Positions 33,802 through 42,035 of a DNA stretch of 42,035 bases are shown in pieces; the stretch's first letter is position 1; every line of letters starts with the position of its first letter. Source of the DNA: Bacteroidota bacterium (GTDB taxonomy: Bacteria; Bacteroidota; Bacteroidia; Chitinophagales; LD1). The stretch lies in assembly GCA_025963485.1 (NCBI GenBank), contig JAOQAO010000230.1, positions 1 through 42,035 of the forward strand, given 5' to 3'. Under the pieces are notes generated by a model, which saw only the letters and a list, made by a program, of their open reading frames with translations, was not told the DNA's origin and did not search any database. Made by a program: the position numbers and the translations under genes.

Positions 33802-34584
33802 ATGAAGAAAGCCTTATTGGTGGGGATTAATAAATATCAGAATCCCAATTTTGCGCTTAGAGGATGTTTGAATGATGTAGCGAGTTTTAAATCTCTTCTT
33901 ACAGACGTTTACTCCTTTCAGAATGACAACATAAAAATCCTGCAGGACGGAGATGCGACCAAAGCGAATATTCTGTGGGAGCTGGATAAACTTATTGCAG
34001 AAGCTGCCGTCGGGGATACTTTGATCTTCGGCTACAGCGGCCACGGAACGCAATATGGCACCGACCCATCCCAACCCAATGGGAAAAATGATGCTATCGT
34101 CACTTATAGTTCAGATCTCGCCGGACTTATCCAGGACAAAGAACTGTATGCTCACATTACAGTACGTGGTGATGATTTTTTACAAAAAGTAAGTTTTACT
34201 GGTGTTTATGATTGTTGTCACTCGGGTACTATGATCAAAGATTTTCGGCTAGATGCTTCCGGGAAGTTTATTTTGGACCCAACTTTGAATAGGTGTGTTT
34301 TTTTACCGGAAATAGCAAATAAATTGGGAACTAGGGAGGTACTCATGGGGCCATATAATACTTTCTCCGCTTGTTTAGATGAACAAACTGCTGCGGACTT
34401 GTCTGTCGGAGGTACTTTCAGAGGAGCATTTAGTTATGTACTACATGACTTGCTCAGAGCCAATCCTAATGCTAGAATAAATGATCTTGACAATTTGATT
34501 TTACCTGGTATCCAAAGGATCACCAGCCATTTGCAAGTGCCCAATTACTATGCTGTAGACATAACGAAAAGTGTATTTCAATAA
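33802..34584 (+). CDS. Caspase-family (C14) cysteine protease
   Basis: A 260-aa protease with the bacterial orthocaspase/metacaspase-like p20 fold: KKALLVGINKY at the first strand, the catalytic histidine H81 in FGYSGHGTQYG, and the catalytic cysteine C139 in VYDCCHSGT. The segment FSACLDEQTAADL near 195 fits the p10-side strand, and FRGAFSYVLHDLL follows. There is no signal peptide and no extra N- or C-terminal effector domain, so it is a single-domain cytoplasmic caspase. Such proteins occur in immune, regulatory and developmental gene sets; here the neighbours are small unknown proteins, a Cys-rich protein and a LuxR-type HTH. Coupling to the next gene is close (18 bp). Confidence 0.9.
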   Translation: MKKALLVGINKYQNPNFALRGCLNDVASFKSLLTDVYSFQNDNIKILQDGDATKANILWELDKLIAEAAVGDTLIFGYSGHGTQYGTDPSQPNGKNDAIVTYSSDLAGLIQDKELYAHITVRGDDFLQKVSFTGVYDCCHSGTMIKDFRLDASGKFILDPTLNRCVFLPEIANKLGTREVLMGPYNTFSACLDEQTAADLSVGGTFRGAFSYVLHDLLRANPNARINDLDNLILPGIQRITSHLQVPNYYAVDITKSVFQ

Positions 34585-34602
34585 TTATTTAAAAATGAAA
34601 AA

Positions 34603-34824
34603 ATGCCAAACAACAAATTCATCGTGGACTTTGGTCCATTCCAATTGACTGAGGAGCAACGCAACAAAATTGATTCTGAAATTCAAAAAACGGTTACCAC
34701 AGTGATCACAGAATTCAAATTTCAAAAGAAAATTAAATTTTCTGGTATAAGTGAATTTGAAAAAGGACCTGATGGAGGCTTCACTGGAGGGTTTAGAGCG
34801 GCAGAAATCGAACATGCCGATTAA
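34603..34824 (+). CDS. Small hypothetical protein following the caspase
   Basis: A 73-aa protein starting 18 bp after the caspase stop and probably co-transcribed. An N-terminal strand (KFIVDFGPFQL) is followed by a helix (TEEQRNKIDSEIQKTVTTVI), then a polar Gly-rich tail (GPDGGFTGGFRAAE). No known family. It resembles the 79-aa protein upstream of the caspase in size and in having a strand-plus-helix body, but the sequences are not alignable by eye. Confidence 0.65.
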   Translation: MPNNKFIVDFGPFQLTEEQRNKIDSEIQKTVTTVITEFKFQKKIKFSGISEFEKGPDGGFTGGFRAAEIEHAD

Positions 34825-34874
34825 CCTGCCCGTTTTTCATTGCTAATCTTATTGATTACTTCAAGATTTACAAT

Positions 34875-35291
34875 ATGAATTTGACAGACGAAGATATTTT
34901 ACTGTGTCCATCTCATACGTATATACCTGGCGTAAAATTGATAGGGATACGCAATGATGACGGAACGGTTTCCATTCTACCTGAGGCATTGGAGGTCCCC
35001 TCCGACTTTTATCAAAAATGTGAATCAAATGGTTTTAAACCGGAAGAGCGTTTTCGTTTTACGGATGTATGCAAGGAATCAGGTTGTAAAAATTGGAATA
35101 AAGGGAGATGTGGAGTGTCAGATACAATATTAGAGTTTAAGGATAGCACCGGAGTCGATAGAAACTCCACTCACTGTTCAATCAGGTCTCAATGCCGGTG
35201 GTTCAGTCAAAATGGATTTGATGCTTGTAGAATGTGTAAGTATATTATCACATATGTAAGTGAATCGGATGCTACAGCGCTATCTCCATAA
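34875..35291 (+). CDS. Cysteine-rich protein, putative metal-binding
   Basis: A 138-aa protein with two Cys clusters. The first, about 66-79, has CKESGCKNWNKGRC. The second, about 101-121, has CSIRSQCRWFSQNGFDACRMC. The second pattern (C-x5-CRWF-x-Q-x-G-x3-C-x2-C) recalls small proteins annotated as nitrogen-fixation-like in cyanobacteria and others, where the cysteines could bind Fe-S or zinc; that recollection is not verified. No signal peptide. It is the last gene before the LuxR-type regulator. Confidence 0.7.
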   Translation: MNLTDEDILLCPSHTYIPGVKLIGIRNDDGTVSILPEALEVPSDFYQKCESNGFKPEERFRFTDVCKESGCKNWNKGRCGVSDTILEFKDSTGVDRNSTHCSIRSQCRWFSQNGFDACRMCKYIITYVSESDATALSP

Positions 35292-35306
35292 TGTATAAAA
35301 ATCCAG

Positions 35307-35365
35307 CGTTCACTGAAACCATATACCTATAAAAGGGTATATTTTAAGGGGTTATGCTGATAATG
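35307..35365 (+). promoter_or_regulatory. Conserved 59-bp upstream block, copy 2
   Basis: CGTTCACTGAA to GATAATG with the same length as copy 1 (32671-32729). It contains the inverted repeat ATACC-TATAAAAG-GGTAT at about 35323-35340, an operator candidate. It is 47 bp upstream of the LuxR-type gene, suggesting autoregulation plus control of the island's first genes. Confidence 0.6.
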
Positions 35366-35412
35366 TGCGAGGATCTGCTAAGATTTAGTGAAGATCATCA
35401 AACCTATACCTT

Positions 35413-35640
35413 ATGAATGAACCCAAAACCCTCCAAGACATTCTTACTCAACGGGAAACAGAGATCCTGATTCTAATTGCTCAAGGGTTGGGATCGAAAC
35501 AAATTGCTGCCCAATTGGAAATTAGTGAAAATACAGTAGCCAATCACCGCAAAAACATGCTATCAAAAGCGCAAGCTAGTAGCAGTGCTGAACTTATATA
35601 TCTATATAACAATAATTATTATATAAAAAATAGCCATTAA
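35413..35640 (+). CDS. Stand-alone LuxR-type helix-turn-helix regulator
   Basis: A 75-aa protein that is almost entirely a GerE/LuxR DNA-binding domain (residues 8-65): TQRETEILILIAQGLGSKQI, then AAQLEISENTVANHRKNMLSKA. It lacks any receiver or sensor domain, so it must be controlled by level or by a partner. The same upstream block occurs before it and before the tail-collar-like gene, making it the best candidate for the island's regulator. Confidence 0.85.
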   Translation: MNEPKTLQDILTQRETEILILIAQGLGSKQIAAQLEISENTVANHRKNMLSKAQASSSAELIYLYNNNYYIKNSH

Positions 35641-35686
35641 AAGCCATTTTTTATATGTTGTCAAAAGACAAATTTTACGTTTAAAG

Positions 35687-35718
35687 CAGCGAATGCCGAA
35701 AAGCTGAAAAAGAGTAGG
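35687..35718 (+). repeat. Short copy 3 of the leader repeat
   Basis: CAGCGAATGCCGAAAAGCTG followed by AAAAAGAGTAGG. It retains CAGC-N12-GCTG and the terminal AGAGTAGG of the first sub-unit of copies 1 and 2, and ends 19 bp before the ATG of the secreted Ig-like protein. Confidence 0.65.
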
Positions 35719-35737
35719 TAGAAAAAAAATATAAATT

Positions 35738-37057
35738 ATGATACAACAATTCTTAAAACCATTAATAGGGTCTTATCTTTTTTTACTACTATTTTTAACT
35801 AAGGCAATAGCACAAGATTGTGACAAGGTGTTGAGTGATGGTGTTTTCAATACCACATCCATCAATTCAAGTACAGATATATCAAAAGCTTTTAATGAAT
35901 ATATCTACAGTTCAGATTTTTCGAGCCATCAGCAAGCAATTGATGCAGGACTATCCGTTGGGACTGTTGTATATGGCGTACCTCTACAAATTGGGGGCAC
36001 ATTTAGTAAGCAGCAAAAAGATCAATGGAGGAGTACGCACCAACAGTATAAGAATGAAACATTAAATAGTTCTCAAAAATATAGTGCCTTATTTAAGTAT
36101 GCTTCTTCAGATATTTTAGATGCTTGGACAACATGTCAATTTAATGCCAGCGCATCAAAAGTGGGTCTATATGGGTGGCTACAGGAGGTTAGTCCATCCG
36201 CCTCCATTTTGCACTTAACATGGTTGCCAATGGCGGGTGATGGCGGAGCGCCTCCCAAAGTGACCAACAGTTCTATCTCTGGGGGGTATAGATCCGACAA
36301 TATAAACAGCCCTGTATTGCCTAACGGCTATATTTTATTGCAAGGTGCAAATGGTAATCTTGTAGGTATAACAAGAAAACCCAATGAAGATTTGGTTGTA
36401 ATAGTCAACACCTCAAGAGGAGATATTCCATGCTATTTAAAAGCTTATCCGAAGCCATCCATTATAAATTTCTCTTCTACCTCTGCCAATATAAATTTTG
36501 GAGAATCAGCAACATTGTCGTGGACTACCAATAGAGCAACTCAAGTGTCTATAAACAATAATATTGGAAATGTTCAACCCAATGGAAGTACAGTTGTTTC
36601 ACCACAATTAACAACAACGTACAAAATTACAGCCACAAACACTAGCGGTACAATTAATGGATTCACCACAATAAATGTCATACCTCTTCCGCCTACACTG
36701 ACTAGTGGGAGCGTTTCATTTCGTACTACCGATAACGATAAAGATGATAACACAAATGTATCTGTTTTTATTAAGTCTGGAGGCAATACAGTAGCCAACT
36801 GGTCAGGAAGTGATGGGCATTGGAATGATAATTCGGATCATGGTCCATATGGATTATCCATAATCAATCATATTAGGAAAGATCAATTAATAGGACCAGG
36901 CCAGGCAGTATTAGTTGAGGCACCCACAGGTCATGACGAGTGGCATTTCAATTGGTCTGTAACTTTAAATTTCTCGGATGGCTCGTCAAAAAGATATGAT
37001 TGGGGCGGTGGCAATGTCGATCACGATAGAACTACTATCACCCAGCCGCTACCATAG
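35738..37057 (+). CDS. Secreted protein with Ig-like domain
   Basis: A 439-aa extracellular protein. The signal peptide ends near residue 25 (TKAIAQD). The N-terminal domain (26-235) has few recognisable features, with Cys at 28 and about 138 that may pair. Residues about 236-315 match a bacterial Ig-like domain (NFGESATLSWTTNRATQVSI, then TTTYKITATN). The C-terminal 120 residues (SVSFRTTDNDKDDNTNVSVF, DGHWNDNSDHGPYG) look like a beta-sandwich of PLAT-like type, uncertain. There is no T9SS sorting domain, unlike the secreted proteins outside the island. It carries a copy of the island's leader repeat. Confidence 0.75.
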   Translation: MIQQFLKPLIGSYLFLLLFLTKAIAQDCDKVLSDGVFNTTSINSSTDISKAFNEYIYSSDFSSHQQAIDAGLSVGTVVYGVPLQIGGTFSKQQKDQWRSTHQQYKNETLNSSQKYSALFKYASSDILDAWTTCQFNASASKVGLYGWLQEVSPSASILHLTWLPMAGDGGAPPKVTNSSISGGYRSDNINSPVLPNGYILLQGANGNLVGITRKPNEDLVVIVNTSRGDIPCYLKAYPKPSIINFSSTSANINFGESATLSWTTNRATQVSINNNIGNVQPNGSTVVSPQLTTTYKITATNTSGTINGFTTINVIPLPPTLTSGSVSFRTTDNDKDDNTNVSVFIKSGGNTVANWSGSDGHWNDNSDHGPYGLSIINHIRKDQLIGPGQAVLVEAPTGHDEWHFNWSVTLNFSDGSSKRYDWGGGNVDHDRTTITQPLP

Positions 37058-37087
37058 TAATTGTGTAAATATTAATTGCAAGAACTC

Positions 37088-37102
37088 TGACGAAATTCGT
37101 CA
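37088..37102. promoter_or_regulatory. 15-bp palindrome upstream of the metalloprotease gene
   Basis: TGACGAA-A-TTCGTCA, perfect 7-bp arms around one base, in the 75-bp gap between the Ig-like gene and the metalloprotease. It has no loop, so it is more likely an operator than a terminator. Confidence 0.4.
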
Positions 37103-37132
37103 ATTATATGTAATGTGATATATATAATCAAC

Positions 37133-38131
37133 ATGAAAAATATTCTAATAATATTTTTAACTACTTGTCTTTTTGGAGTAGTTAATGCACAGGTCAATAA
37201 TCGAGTTATCGATACTTGTACGAATATTCTAAATCCTAAGGACCCAAAACAGATAAAACATTTTCCGTGGCGTCTTCCAGATTGGATTTGGAATAATGGT
37301 CAACTTAATCCATATATAACTGAAGATCAAAAGGCGGAGGAGATAAAAAAAATAGAAATCTTGCGAAAATGGAATCAAGAAAGCTACCCATCAGCTGATT
37401 CACTTGAGGATGTCATTGCTCATGATTTGGGTAGCAAATTTTCGTTGATAGACTTATCGCGACAAGGCAAAAACTATATGAATGTTGGGAATGGCTTTAA
37501 TTTAAGCCTACTTTTAGATCCAGCGTTTGAAGTGGATTTCTCTCAAACTATAAATAAAGCTGCCTCCGCCTTTCTTGAAATCGCATTAAGTGAGAGAGTC
37601 TTGCAAGAAGCGTTTGATAGTGCAATTTTGGAACTCACCCCTAAAACAGAGATGTATGAGATTGCAACTACTAGTCATAAGCAAAAATATACCAAAGCTT
37701 ATCTAAACGAAATAAGATGGCGGATTAAGCCTTCATCTATTGAGGGATTTAAACAACAGATTAAAAACGCCTTAAGTACAGAAAATGGCGATCCTGCTTT
37801 ACTGATTATTACATCTGGTAATATGCCTCCATGGTGGGGTTGGTCATATTTGAATTACTTCTATGACCCAAACCAAAGTCTAAAGCGATTGGCGCCTCCT
37901 CATAACTATATATATATAGAGTTTAATACAGATAGTTTTTCAACCAATAAAAGTGTAGCTTTCTGGACGTCAAAAATAGCACATGAACTTTTACATAATT
38001 TGGGCTATTTGCACCCTGTTTATAAATGTCCCCATGAAAGAGACATTAATAATATTGGCAAAAATAAAGCTTTCATTATAGCTTATGAACGGGCAATATG
38101 GAAGAGAGCAAAAGAATTAAATTTGGAATAG
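37133..38131 (+). CDS. Secreted HExxHxxGxxH metalloprotease-like protein
   Basis: A 332-aa exported protein from the ATG at 37133 (MKNILIIFLTTCLFG), giving a clean signal peptide ending at VNAQV. Near the C-terminus it carries HELLHNLGYLH (H284, E285, H288, H294), the extended zinc motif of metzincin-like proteases. I see no clear Met-turn methionine; the tail after the motif is short (about 38 residues). No T9SS sorting domain. It reads with the Ig-like gene 75 bp upstream, and the two may be an effector pair of the island. Confidence 0.75.
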   Translation: MKNILIIFLTTCLFGVVNAQVNNRVIDTCTNILNPKDPKQIKHFPWRLPDWIWNNGQLNPYITEDQKAEEIKKIEILRKWNQESYPSADSLEDVIAHDLGSKFSLIDLSRQGKNYMNVGNGFNLSLLLDPAFEVDFSQTINKAASAFLEIALSERVLQEAFDSAILELTPKTEMYEIATTSHKQKYTKAYLNEIRWRIKPSSIEGFKQQIKNALSTENGDPALLIITSGNMPPWWGWSYLNYFYDPNQSLKRLAPPHNYIYIEFNTDSFSTNKSVAFWTSKIAHELLHNLGYLHPVYKCPHERDINNIGKNKAFIIAYERAIWKRAKELNLE

Positions 38132-38350
38132 TCTATCCCATTTCTATATTTTTAGTCACTTCCCTTATAGCCAAAAGATTACATAGTATACCTCTATAAC
38201 ACAACCCTTTTTGCACCGGGACACCCCCCTATTTCCCCACATTTTACCCCCAAACCAAAATTCCTCTTTTAAATCTTGCCAAAAACCCTATTTTCGCACC
38301 CGAATTAGGCGGTAGCTGATTCAGATTCAAAAAAAATAAATCAATCATAG

Positions 38351-39868
<1,518 letters not shown>

Positions 39869-39869
39869 G

Positions 39870-39948
39870 ACACTAGATGCTAGACGCTAGATACTAGAGA
39901 ATGCAAAATGCATTTGTCTAACGTCTAATGTCTAACGTCTTAAATCTA
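39870..39948. repeat. Heptad repeat array between atpD and atpC
   Basis: Two runs of 7-bp units: CTAGATG/CTAGACG/CTAGATA, then TCTAACG/TCTAATG/TCTAACG/TCTTAAA, with a small palindrome TGCAAAATGCA between. It ends just before the atpC ATG, so it is part of the operon leader of atpC. Confidence 0.65.
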
Positions 39949-39953
39949 AAACA

Positions 39954-40196
39954 ATGATACTAGAAATATTGACCCCCGAGAAAAAGCTATATAGCGGCGA
40001 AGCCAGTAGTGTCACACTGCCGGGCGTAGATGGCAGCTTCCAGATATTGAACAGGCACGCGCCTATCATCTCTGCACTCGGCAAAGGCACTATCAAGTAC
40101 AAAACAGGCAGTGAAACTAAAACGCTTACCATTAGCGGTGGTTTTGCTGAATGCCTAAAAAATAAAGTGATCGTGCTCGTCGAAGGCGCTAACTAA
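39954..40196 (+). CDS. atpC: F0F1 ATP synthase subunit epsilon
   Basis: The 80-aa epsilon subunit, consisting only of the N-terminal beta-sandwich (MILEILTPEKKLYSGEASSV, LPGVDGSFQILNRHAP). The C-terminal helical hairpin that inhibits ATP hydrolysis in other bacteria is missing, as in other Bacteroidota. Co-directional with atpD and closed by an intrinsic terminator. Confidence 0.95.
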   Translation: MILEILTPEKKLYSGEASSVTLPGVDGSFQILNRHAPIISALGKGTIKYKTGSETKTLTISGGFAECLKNKVIVLVEGAN

Positions 40197-40218
40197 TAGC
40201 CCTGACATACTCATATTA

Positions 40219-40250
40219 AAAGCCCATGAATATCTCATGGGCTTTGTTTT
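40219..40250 (+). terminator. Terminator of atpD-atpC
   Basis: AAAGCCCATGA and TCATGGGCTTT form an 11-bp stem with a 5-nt loop, followed by GTTTTT. Confidence 0.9.
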
Positions 40251-40286
40251 TATATATATGCATCTAAAATAAGTACATTAGCTATC

Positions 40287-41807
40287 ATGGGATGGAAAGC
40301 CACCATAGCCCGATGGGCAGCCAATATCATAGTGCCGCGCATATACCGCGAGCATCGGGATGCCATAGCTATCCAGGAGAGAATATTGGCACAGCTGATA
40401 TCCAAAGCCACAGGCACTCAGTTCGGCAGGGAGCATGACTTCAAAGGGATAAAGTCATACAAAGATTTTCGCGTAGCAGTACCTATACGCGACTATGAGG
40501 GCATCAGGCACTACATAGAGATGATCGCCAAGGGGAAAGAAGATGTCCTCTGGCCAGGCCTGCCACTCTATTTTTGCAAATCATCCGGCACTACGTCAGG
40601 TGTCAAATATATTCCTCTTACCAAAATCTCTATCAACTCCCAGATCACAGCAGCACGAAATTCGCTGCTCATGTATGTGCATGAGACTGGCATCTCTGAT
40701 TTCTTTGACCTTAAAATGATCTTCCTGCAGGGCTCACCTGTACTCGATAAGCATGGTGTGATACCGAGCGGCCGCCTCAGCGGTATCGTCTATCATCATG
40801 TGCCTGCTTATCTGACTAAGAACCGCATGCCATCCTATGATACCAACTGTATAGAGGATTGGGAAGAAAAAGTAGAAGCGATCGCAAAAGAAACACTGAA
40901 AGAGAAGATGTCCCTTATCAGTGGTATTCCACCCTGGGTCGTGATGTACTTTGAGAAGCTGATCGAGCTGACAGGCAAGAAACATATAAAAGATATATTC
41001 CCTGATTTCTCGGTATTCGCCTATGGCGGGGTCAACTACGAGCCATATCGTGCTAAGATCGAAAACCTGATAGGTCGCAAGGTGGCAAGTATAGAAACAT
41101 ATCCGGCTAGTGAAGGCTTCATAGCCTATCAGGATTCGCAGCGGGAGAAAGGGCTACTGCTGAATGTAAACGGAGGAATCTTCTATGAGTTCATCAAGCC
41201 AGAAGATATAGGGAGCGGTCCATCTAAACGCATCTCCATTGCCGATGTGGAGATAGGGGTCAACTATGCCCTCATTCTAAATACAGATGCTGGCCTTTGG
41301 GCATATAACATAGGAGATACCATCCGCTTCGTGTCAAAGGCTCCTTATCGCATCATAGTGACCGGTCGTATATCACATTATATATCCGCCTTCGGCGAAC
41401 ATGTGATAGGAGAGGAGGTAGAATATGCGCTCATGCGCGCTGCATCGGAGAATGATGTATCTGTGAGCGAATTTACCGTAGCGCCGCAAGTAGATACCGC
41501 TGAGGGTATACTGCCATATCATGAGTGGTTCGTCGAGTTCGCGAAAGCCCCATCAGATATCAGGTCATTTGAAGCAAAGGTCGATCAGTATATGCAGGAG
41601 AAAAATGTCTACTACAAAGACCTCCGCGATGGCAATATCCTCCAGCAGCTAAGGATCCGCTCATTAGCACAAGGCAGCTTCGTCAGTTACATGAAAAGCC
41701 TCGGCAAGCTCGGCGGACAAAACAAAGTTCCTCGCCTTAGCAATGACAGAAAAGTAGCGACAGCATTGATAGAAATACAAGGACGGATATTTACTGACGA
41801 AAACTAA
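40287..41807 (+). CDS. GH3-family acyl-adenylating protein
   Basis: A 506-aa member of the GH3 auxin-responsive promoter family, adenylate-forming enzymes that in plants join amino acids to acyl acids. The motif SSGTTSGVKYIP (99-110) is the ATP/phosphate-binding loop; the acid-adenylate segment (ASIETYPASEGFIAYQDS) and VTGRISHYISAFGEHVIGEE follow. The bacterial substrate is unknown. The length is normal. The next gene begins 9 bp later and may be co-transcribed. Confidence 0.9.
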   Translation: MGWKATIARWAANIIVPRIYREHRDAIAIQERILAQLISKATGTQFGREHDFKGIKSYKDFRVAVPIRDYEGIRHYIEMIAKGKEDVLWPGLPLYFCKSSGTTSGVKYIPLTKISINSQITAARNSLLMYVHETGISDFFDLKMIFLQGSPVLDKHGVIPSGRLSGIVYHHVPAYLTKNRMPSYDTNCIEDWEEKVEAIAKETLKEKMSLISGIPPWVVMYFEKLIELTGKKHIKDIFPDFSVFAYGGVNYEPYRAKIENLIGRKVASIETYPASEGFIAYQDSQREKGLLLNVNGGIFYEFIKPEDIGSGPSKRISIADVEIGVNYALILNTDAGLWAYNIGDTIRFVSKAPYRIIVTGRISHYISAFGEHVIGEEVEYALMRAASENDVSVSEFTVAPQVDTAEGILPYHEWFVEFAKAPSDIRSFEAKVDQYMQEKNVYYKDLRDGNILQQLRIRSLAQGSFVSYMKSLGKLGGQNKVPRLSNDRKVATALIEIQGRIFTDEN

Positions 41808-41815
41808 CCAGGGAA

Positions 41816-42035
41816 ATGAAGTCAATGAAAAAACAATTGCTCTTTTTATTAGGCGTGGTGATAACACTGACCGCTATGTCGCAGGATCAGAAGGCTGCTG
41901 AAGCCTTCAATGCAAAAGCAAAACAGATCGACAGTATTTTCGCTAAACCTATTATCGTACCTGCTTCGCAGAAATTCTCAACGGCTCCCACGGGCAGAGT
42001 GTACTATCGGTACAAAATAGAGAAACTGAACTCTG
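41816..42035 (+). CDS. Exported protein, 5' part only
   Basis: An open frame runs to the window end (73 codons visible). MKSMKKQLLFLLGVVITLTA then MSQDQK is a signal peptide cleaved near residue 22. The start may be 41816 or the second ATG at 41825. The mature part begins with a charged helix (AAEAFNAKAKQIDSIF). It follows the GH3 gene closely. The product is unknown. Confidence 0.7.
   Translation, partial: MKSMKKQLLFLLGVVITLTAMSQDQKAAEAFNAKAKQIDSIFAKPIIVPASQKFSTAPTGRVYYRYKIEKLNS

Noticed and set aside
33802-34824. Toxin-antitoxin pair (caspase plus 73-aa protein)
   Set aside because: The close spacing fits, but nothing in the 73-aa protein resembles an antitoxin, and caspases are not classical TA toxins; kept only as part of the island hypothesis.
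32849-38131. Prophage
   Set aside because: Only the collar-like protein is phage-like; no capsid, terminase, portal, lysis or integrase gene accompanies it.

Overview
The window looks like a chromosomal segment of a Bacteroidota bacterium, probably near Chitinophagales or Sphingobacteriales. The evidence is the type IX secretion (T9SS) regulator PorX, three secreted proteins with T9SS-type C-terminal sorting domains, TTTG/TAnnTTTG promoter boxes, a GH3-family protein, a DUF5606 protein, a short AtpC next to AtpD, and several intergenic repeat families of the kind common in this phylum. The species cannot be named from sequence alone.

Region 1 (1 to about 9117) is part of an integrated mobilizable element. 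A leftward operon encodes two small proteins (one with a helix-turn-helix), a four-helix membrane/coiled-coil protein, a membrane-anchored protein with a possible von Willebrand-like fold, a TraG/VirD4-type coupling ATPase, a MobC-like accessory protein and an HUH relaxase. Diverging from it is a tightly overlapping cassette: a 306-aa protein of unknown function, a 41-aa ORF, and a 334-aa protein with HExxH and DPRP motifs like the aKG-HExxH peptide beta-hydroxylases of RiPP pathways. The element stops at the 3' end of a tRNA-Gly(CCC), a classical integration site. No integrase lies in the window.

Region 2 (9118-32533) is ordinary core genome: tRNA-Gly, a lipoprotein, an SRPBCC-like protein, an ECF sigma factor gene split by a frameshift and facing a DoxX-like gene through two matching divergent promoters, porX, tag, a CbpA-type DnaJ, an M43 metalloprotease, uppS-bamA, two more T9SS cargo proteins, an AarF/UbiB kinase, a DUF5606 protein, a 3-hydroxyacyl-CoA dehydrogenase, rseP, a TPR protein, pyrF and a NifU-like protein. 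Its intergenic spacers carry dispersed palindromic repeats.

Region 3 (about 32600-38131) is an AT-rich accessory island between nifU-like and atpD. It encodes a phage tail-collar-like protein, a 79-aa protein, a caspase-like protease, a 73-aa protein, a cysteine-rich protein, a stand-alone LuxR-type HTH, a large secreted Ig-like protein and a secreted HExxHxxGxxH metalloprotease. Copies of one leader repeat precede three of the genes, and a second conserved upstream block precedes both the first gene and the LuxR gene. This suggests one co-regulated system, which I cannot match to a described one.

Region 4 (38354-42035) is core again: atpD-atpC, a GH3-family protein and the start of a secreted protein cut by the window end.

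All family assignments are by eye from motifs. No database search was run.
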